Below, piece by piece: positions 58,265 to 64,000 of a DNA stretch of 64,000 bases. Location: assembly GCA_009746045.1 (NCBI GenBank), contig RPFO01000164.1:1951400-2015399 (forward strand). The letters run 5' to 3'. Both the position numbers and the translations under genes were made by a program. Numbering within the stretch: position 1 is the first letter of the stretch; the number at the start of each line of letters is the position of its first letter. Below the pieces are notes generated by a model, which saw only the letters and a program-made list of their open reading frames with translations, ran no database searches and was not told the origin of the DNA. The DNA comes from Mesostigma viride (lineage: Eukaryota > Streptophyta > Mesostigmatophyceae > Mesostigmatales > Mesostigmataceae).

Positions 58265-58782
58265 TCAGACGAACTTTGCTAGCGTCTTTTCACCGGCCCC
58301 AGCCCACATAATCTATAGCCGCTTAATGACAACGGCCGACAACGACAACTGCTGAATAGGCGAAAAAGGCTGATAACTACATTTTTATATTTCGCTGCAT
58401 TTGCTAATAGACACGCACGTTCTCCCACTTCTCCATTACAATATAATTATCCATCTGGCCGTGTACAGGCAAAGATCCCCGAAGTAACTTACTGAAACGT
58501 ATCTTACAGCATCGGATCACTGGCACCTAATCTACAGGTGGTAGATTACCAACCAAGACCCGTCGCGGTAATTTACTCTGTCGGTAATGTACTACCAAAG
58601 ATGTGCAGTGACTGCAGTCGTAACGTTACTCTTACTTACGGCTAGTAAAATTACCACGTAGGATGATAGGTAGTAATGATTACGGCGTTGGATCTCACGC
58701 CTCGTATCTAGGTAGTAAGATAAGACCTCGTAATTTACGCCTCGGATCATTTTTACTACCCTCGGACGAAAAGTATAGTGGG

Positions 58783-59005
58783 ACGAGGACCTTGAAGACG
58801 GCATGCGCTTGCGGTGCTCGCCCAGGCCCTTGGAGCGCCACTACTATGAGGTGTGGAGCGAACGGAACCTAGCCCAGGCCAGGCCGATGCAGGTTTCCAC
58901 ATCGTCGGCGGTGTCAGGGAGCCAGCTCCCCAACAGTTTGAAGCGGTCGCGGAACGGGATGACCGTCGCCCCGTCGAGCAGGCGCGGCCGGCTGAGAAGG
59001 GCATA
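58783..59005 (-). pseudogene. LINE ORF2, upstream half of the split copy
   Basis: Minus strand reads LLDGATVIPFRDRFKLLGSW, LPDTADDVETCIGLAWARF, two stop codons, then VFKVLV after a small frame change. It continues at 46130 across the 12.65-kb insertion. Confidence 0.8.
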
Positions 59006-59607
59006 TGGCCTATAATACATTCTAGGCTACTTCCTGCAAGGGTGGGAATGTAAACAACACTTGCTCTACTAGGTGCACCAGGGCACCTGCATCCTCATGA
59101 TCTAGTTATCACGCTATGCCTGGCAGCTAAGGGGGAGCATGTCAATGGGGGGGAAGATCAGTGTTTTTTTTAGTGGCGATATGCCGCCAAATGTGGCGGT
59201 GTGGCACTTTTTTTGGCAAAATGTGGCGGTGCCACCCACTTTGACAGGGCACCCAAGAAGCCACAATTTGGCCGTGCTGTTCTACTTTGTAGTTTCGTTT
59301 CGCCACAGGGTGGCCGTGCCTGAAGTTCACTCTAGTACAGGTTACGCCACAATTGGCGGTGTCAGCCGGTCTTCCGGCCGGCGTTCCGCCACAAGCCTCC
59401 CTAGTACTAGAACTACTATGAGTACTACTATGACTGACTGACTTACTGACTGCATAGTGCATGTACGTAGAGCCCGGCCAAGTGCCAAGTGGCAAGTGGC
59501 CCGCTCCCAGAGACCAGAGTGCACTGTGCAGACTGCAGCTTGTGTGCATTTTCACTTTTCAGGCTTCAGCTGGCTGGCGGCCTGGCGGCTGGCGCCTCAG
59601 TTATTAA

Positions 59608-60136
59608 CAGGGTTTTCACACTCGGGTTTTTTTCGGTCGAATTGTTTGGACGCTCCGGCGAAATTCGGCGGACTTTCGGCCAAAAGTGGTATGCGCCGGA
59701 ACAGGGCCGTGCACGCGCCGGGCTTGACACGCTGTACGGGCTGCGAAAAAATGGCAAGTTTTTTACGGCTGTTTCCGTGGGCTGGTCAGACATGTTCAGA
59801 ATTGGGCATGCGAACCTGATGCAAAGGGAATTTCGACCGTCCAGGTGGACGCATCCTATTGGGTCGGACAAATAAAAATTTGTGGCGCGGCGCCCCCCGG
59901 CCACAATTGGGGTGGAATTCCAGTGGTATTGGGTGGTAGACCCATTTGGGGGTCTACCACCCAATACCACTGAATTCCACCTGATTTGGCCAAATTCAGT
60001 GGTATTACGGTGGATCAACGGAAATGACCCGTTTTTCCGTTTCGGACCGGAAAAACCCAGTGTGAAAAAGTTTCGTCGAATTTTTTCACCCCAAAACGGA
60101 AATTCGACCGAAAAAAACCCGAGTGTGAAAACCCAG
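59608..60136. mobile_element. 529-bp TIR element nested in the hAT-like element
   Basis: The terminal inverted repeats are 36 bases with one mismatch and start CWGGGTTTTCACACTCGGG. TAA lies on both sides (59605-59607 and 60137-60139). A 3-bp TWA duplication suits PIF/Harbinger (inference). Inside, 59911-59979 is a near-perfect inverted repeat with arms of about 32 bases (GGTGGAATTC, CAGTGGTATTGGGTGG). Confidence 0.85.
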
Positions 60137-60199
60137 TAAGTCACTCACCAGCCATGTAGTAGTATCGTTGTTGTTAATTTACCAAGTACGCCCGGCGCC

Positions 60200-60310
60200 G
60201 ATGCCCGGCTGAGACGGAGACGCTCGCCCGTACAGGCATTCACGCCTTAAGTTGGGTTCGAGGTTTTTGGTCAACCCAACTTCAGGCGTGAACCCAACTT
60301 AAGGCGTGAA
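60200..60310. repeat. Small inverted repeat inside the hAT-like element
   Basis: CACGCCTTAAGTTGGGTTC is followed by GGTCAACCCAACTTCAGGCGTG and again AACCCAACTTAAGGCGTG, giving a stem-loop with a duplicated arm. Confidence 0.7.
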
Positions 60311-60846
60311 TGATTCTACTAAATTCTACTAGTTTGAAATTAAAATTACTTAAACATACTATTCTTAACTACTTTGAACTTGGAATGCCAGTACGGCGCC
60401 GCGCCGCGCTGACCCCGCTGCCGGTAGGGTCATTTGCTGCACCAAAAAGCCAGCCCGCCACACGTGGCCGTGCCAAGCACAATTTTTATTGGCTTAAAGC
60501 CACACATTGGCCGAGTAAACTTAAGTTTTCATAGTTCGAAACGCCACAAGTGGCCTAGCGCCACTAGTAACGGAAACCTTAAAAAAAACACTGGGGAAGA
60601 TCATCATGGCTATACAAAAGCTAGGGCATGGCTTCTCGACAGAGAGCATCACTCTGCATAGGCATAGCATGATGGCTATATTCTTAATGCAGCATCCATG
60701 GGGGTCCCATTATAGGCATGGCGTGGCTAAATTCTGAAGGCATCATCGGTGCCCATGCGGGCCCATTACGGGCGCACATGCGCGTGGCCGGCCACATGCT
60801 AGGCTAAGCCTGACTAAGCAGTCCACTACTGGTATATATTCCCTAG

Positions 60847-61972
60847 CTAGTCGATCTGAGGTGGCAGGAGGGGGCTGCCAGGGCTTGCACATGGTCAACG
60901 TGGCCGATGACCGCCCCCCTCCAGTATACCGGCTTCCCCCTTGCGCTCTGCCGGAGCTGAAGGTAGGTCGGCCGTAGCTCGCGTCGCCGCTGTTCAGTGC
61001 TGGGCCAGGGTCAAGTCGTCGTCCAGCGTGAAGCGAGTCTCCGAGAGCTTCTTGCGGCATTTAAGGAACGACAGCTTAATTGTCCGCCATGTACTTAAAG
61101 GTGAGGAGCACGGGTGCCGGGCCAGCCTTACCCCGCGCGCGGGGGAGGCGGACAGCGCCGACATGTCCAGCTCACCAGTGAGTAGCATGGGGGCAAAAAT
61201 GTCGCGCTTGAAATTATGCCTCAAGAAGGCTCGTGGAGGTCTCACCTGCCGGCTGGTCGAAGTGCTTGACGATGACATTGTGGCTGCGCCTGGCGATGTC
61301 GGCTTCCTCGCGAAGGTCGAGGGCTTGTTGCTTGAGTTGTGCCGTGATGGTGGACTGAGGTGGTGGAGGTGGTGTGACTGAGTCCGCCCAGCAGGTGGAG
61401 GGACTCAGCATCGCCGGCCGGGCCAGCAGGTGCCGGCTGGGCGGCGATGTCCTTCACCGCCTGGGCGGTGAGTGAGGCCGGCGGTGTCATGCAAGCACTC
61501 AAGGGCGGTGGCGGTGGCTTGGAGGCGTTGGTCGAGGTCGAGGAGCTGGGCTGTGATGTCGGCAGTGGAGGCGGAAATGGCAGTGGAGGTGGACTCAGGC
61601 GGCGCCGCCCGGTGGTGGAAATGTGAGGAAGTTCAGTAGCCAGCGTGCCGCCGATTGCTGCTACGTCGGCAGCAAGGGGGGTCATGCACGTGGTGCTGAA
61701 AGGCTTCCGTAAGGATGGAACGGAGGGCGCGGGGGTGCGGAGATGTCCAGATGGAGCCCAGATCTCGCCGTCAGAGCGCAGGAGAAGGGAGTTGAGAATG
61801 GTGTGCTGGAGTTGGGGGCGGGCGCACCCGAGCAGGGCGTCGGGGTTAAACCATTTCCCTTCTGGGGTGATGAGGCGATTGATGTCGTGGAGATGGAGGC
61901 ACAGGTCGTTGTGTACAGCGATGCGTAGTCCCCGTAGAAGAGGCAATGCAGGGCAGTTGCCGGGGACATGTT
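60847..61972 (-). pseudogene. LINE ORF1-like relic, copy D
   Basis: Minus-strand frames match copy A: LHDINRLITPEGKW and ARPQLQHTILNSLL upstream, then PLAADVAAIGGTLATELPH, a Pro/Ser-rich stretch, AVKDIAAQPAPAGPAGDAES, RRSHNVIVKHFDQPAGE and RFTLDDDLTLAQ. Several frame changes make it inactive. The frame extends beyond the MITE at 61973 towards 62697. Confidence 0.7.
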
Positions 61973-62452
61973 CACTACAATACGCTTCCGCGGACACCTT
62001 TTTCAGCGGGGAAAGTGCCCTCGGGCTTCCGGGGCAAATTCAGCAAGCGCTGCGGAACTTAGATACTAAAATTTCGTTTTTGGTTCGTACCGTACAGCCA
62101 ATCATTTTGCGCCCGGATCAAATTGTGATCTGGTCACTGAACACGAAAATTTCAGCGGAACGTACGAAACACCAACGCAACTAGAGAAAATTTTCAGTGA
62201 CGAAACTGTAGTACCGTGTACCCAAGCAAAATGTAGTAGGACTTCGCGAAATTCACGTTCGGAATTTTTCCCCGCAAGATTCCCCCGCAAGATTCCCCCG
62301 CATGATTCCCCCCGCTAGGTTCAGGCTCCAGTCGATGCTCGCCAAATGGCGCAAAAAAAGAAACATATGTTAAAATCAACGGTGCGAATCCTCGTTACCG
62401 CTCGGGTAACATTCTCACTCATTTCGCGTCTCCTACGAACCGTATTGTAGTG
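61973..62452. mobile_element. 480-bp CACTA-type MITE, copy 2
   Basis: Same ends and length as the copy at 27558, in the opposite orientation, flanked by TT (61971-61972 and 62453-62454). Sequence identity along the whole length is high, so both moved fairly recently. It interrupts the ORF1 relic. Confidence 0.95.
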
Positions 62453-62700
62453 TTGGTCCAGTCGTGCCCGTCGACCTTGAAAGGTTGGGCCGGGCCGAAA
62501 GCGCGGTTCTGTGGGGCGTGAAAACCCTCCTGTTTTGTCGGCTGGGCGGCTGCGTTTAGGGTCAGGCGATGCCGATGGCGAGGCATTAAGCCCGGATCGA
62601 GGGTTCGGGGCGACTGCACCAGTGCGCGACTAGTGTCACCGCTGCCTGCCGGACCTGTCGGTGTGTATGCATGTGACAGTGTTATAATTTTCCCCATCGA
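62453..62700 (-). pseudogene. Upstream part of ORF1 relic D
   Basis: A minus-strand frame of about 80 codons (HAYTPTGPAG, PRHRHRLTLNAAAQPTKQEG, GPAQPFKVDGHDW) runs into the MITE and may be the N-terminal side of the ORF1 relic. The assignment rests on position only. Confidence 0.35.
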
Positions 62701-62959
62701 ACCTTTCTTGTTACCCTCTGTCTCCCTCCATGCAGAGTCTACCTAGAGATAGCCACGCGGCCGGCTCCCGCGGCCTTCGCGTCTTTCCTCTCAGACAACT
62801 ACCCTAGGTAGTCCTTCCACGGCGTTGGATCGGGCATGCGTCCAGGCATAGTTGTCTCACTTCATACATGGGGATTAAACTGCTCACGTGACTCCCCATG
62901 CAACGGGAGCACGATTAATTAATTAATTAATGGAGATGGAAATGTGTACGGCCTGGGTA

Positions 62960-63945
62960 TGCCCCTAAATTTCTTTTCAAGGCGCGGCGCGACCCGGACC
63001 TATGTGACACAACTGCTTGAAGATGCAGGGCTTCTGGGACTATCCGTACTCCGCGCCCGCATGATTGACAAGAAGGAGAAATGGGGGCCGGGCCCACTTC
63101 AAATGTTCCGCCGTCCAAGCCAAGTGTGTGACACTTTTTCGCTATTTTCGCAAAAAAAAAATAAAATTTCGCACGAGTTCGCGTGATTTTCGCGTGATTT
63201 TCGCAAAATTTTCACACATTTTCGCACGATTTCGCACGATTTCGCACGATTTCGCACGATTTCGCACGATTTCGCACAATTTTGCATGATTTCGCACAAT
63301 TTCGCATGGATTTCAACCAAGGGTCGTTTTGGGGAGTGACGTTTGACAAAATTTCGCATGAATTCACACACGTTGTGCACATCAAAATTTTTTACCGTCG
63401 ACATTTTTCACATGAAATTTCGCACAATTTCAGCAAATTTCGCACAAATTCGCACGATTTCAGCAAATTTCACACGATTTCAGCAAATTTCGCACAATTT
63501 CGCACGATTTCGCACGACGAATCACTCTGCAGAGTGACGATCGTCGAAAAAGTCAAAAAAACGACCAAAAGTGTCACACTTTTCGGAACATTTGAAGTGG
63601 GCCCGGCCTGGGCTGCCATCTGCGATAAGCACCTCCCCGAGGGGTATGCTCCTGTTTTTTCCCCACGGGCCCCGCGGCCCGTTGCTAGCCAGGGTAGAAG
63701 TCCGCAGGTGGAGGTTATTGGTCCTGAGGATAGCCGCTACACTACCGCCTCGTAGTGCCATTACAGTAGAGGACAGCTCGGATGAGGATTACATCCCCAT
63801 CTAGTGCTTAACGGTTGGGGGATGATGCAGACTATATTTGTTTAAACTTTTGTGTAATTATTTTTCTAATGAGATTAGCATAGTACTCCGTGGCATGCCT
63901 TTGCGCATGACACGCAAGTACTTACTTACTTACTTACTTACTTCT
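62960..63945 (+). mobile_element. Retroelement 3' part with (TACT)n tail, split by a MITE
   Basis: The plus strand carries the relative of the 32040-32480 fragment: a coding end (IDKKEKW, interrupted, then AAICDKHLPEGYAPVFSPRA and DSSDEDYIPI with stop at about 63804), a 3' flank and a (TACT)n tail at 63925-63943. The MITE lies between KEKW and AAICDK. Confidence 0.75.
63086..63608. mobile_element. 523-bp MITE made of TTTCGCACGA repeats
   Basis: Perfect 25-base inverted ends starting GGCCGGGCCCACTTCAAATG, with TGGG on both sides (63082-63085 and 63609-63612). The related fragment at 32361-32380 shows the empty site (GCAGATGGCAGCCCATTTCT on the plus strand). Inside, CGCACGATTT and CGCACAATTT units run from about 63170 to 63520, interrupted once near 63310-63400. 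A second inverted segment AAGTGTGTGACACTTTT lies just inside the ends. Confidence 0.92.
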
Positions 63946-64000
63946 TTTCAATGAAGACGCCCTCGCCCGGTATAATCGGTTACCGGGCTGAAACGCAGTA

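Larger units (their letters stand above)
59159..60593. mobile_element. hAT-like nonautonomous element with 8-bp target duplication
   Basis: Inverted ends CAGTGTTTTTTTTA are flanked by GGGAAGAT on both sides (59151-59158 and 60594-60601), the 8-bp duplication typical of hAT transposons. The related locus at 44868-44900 shows the site without insertion. The inside is rich in GTGGCGG/CCGCCAC words near both ends and holds a second element. No transposase seen. Confidence 0.88.

Overview
This is nuclear DNA of a eukaryotic alga, most likely a green alga. The evidence is spliceosomal introns with ordinary donors and acceptors, a plastid-targeted plant-type arogenate dehydrogenase, a eukaryotic eIF3 subunit, a TGTAA poly(A)-like signal, and a dense load of nested transposons and long microsatellites. 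The genus cannot be fixed from the sequence. All functional names are read from family knowledge; no search was run.

Layout. 1-445 is a pyrimidine microsatellite. 0.5-12.5 kb holds a same-strand cluster of five unrecognised genes, the last with seven exons. Each gene begins at or within a few bases of a splice acceptor. The gaps and introns carry about 18 copies of a GC-rich quasi-palindrome (GTTRCGMC...CGTTTCT). Coding frames here are broken by single missing bases, six of them at G runs. A 1.7-kb TTAA-flanked element lies in one intron. 13-14 kb is a LINE ORF1 relic. 14.7-23.6 kb (minus) is an 8-exon gene for a 1177-aa TIR-domain/zinc-finger protein. 24.2-28.5 kb is a LINE with 18-bp target duplications, itself split by a 480-bp CACTA-type MITE; it sits between the TIR gene and a divergent 6-exon coiled-coil gene (28.9-31.6 kb, plus). 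33.5-40.5 kb (minus) is a 7-exon arogenate dehydrogenase gene, head-to-head with intronless eIF3i (41.4-42.4 kb, plus).

From 43 kb to the end is layered transposon sequence. The main hidden structure is a 12.65-kb TIR element (46133-58780) that splits one LINE reading frame into two pieces 12.6 kb apart. It has 56-bp terminal inverted repeats starting CACTA, a 2-bp target duplication and a 15-bp subterminal repeat array. Further elements are a hAT-like element with an 8-bp duplication and a nested TAA-flanked element, a second copy of the 480-bp MITE, a 523-bp MITE made of TTTCGCACGA repeats, tRNA-like SINEs with a 3' stem-loop, four LINE ORF1 copies and four LINE ORF2 C-terminal loci.

Host genes: TyrA (plastid tyrosine synthesis), eIF3i (translation initiation), the TIR protein (possible NAD-consuming or signalling role, inferred only) and the coiled-coil protein (unknown). 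They share no pathway; most of the rest is mobile DNA.
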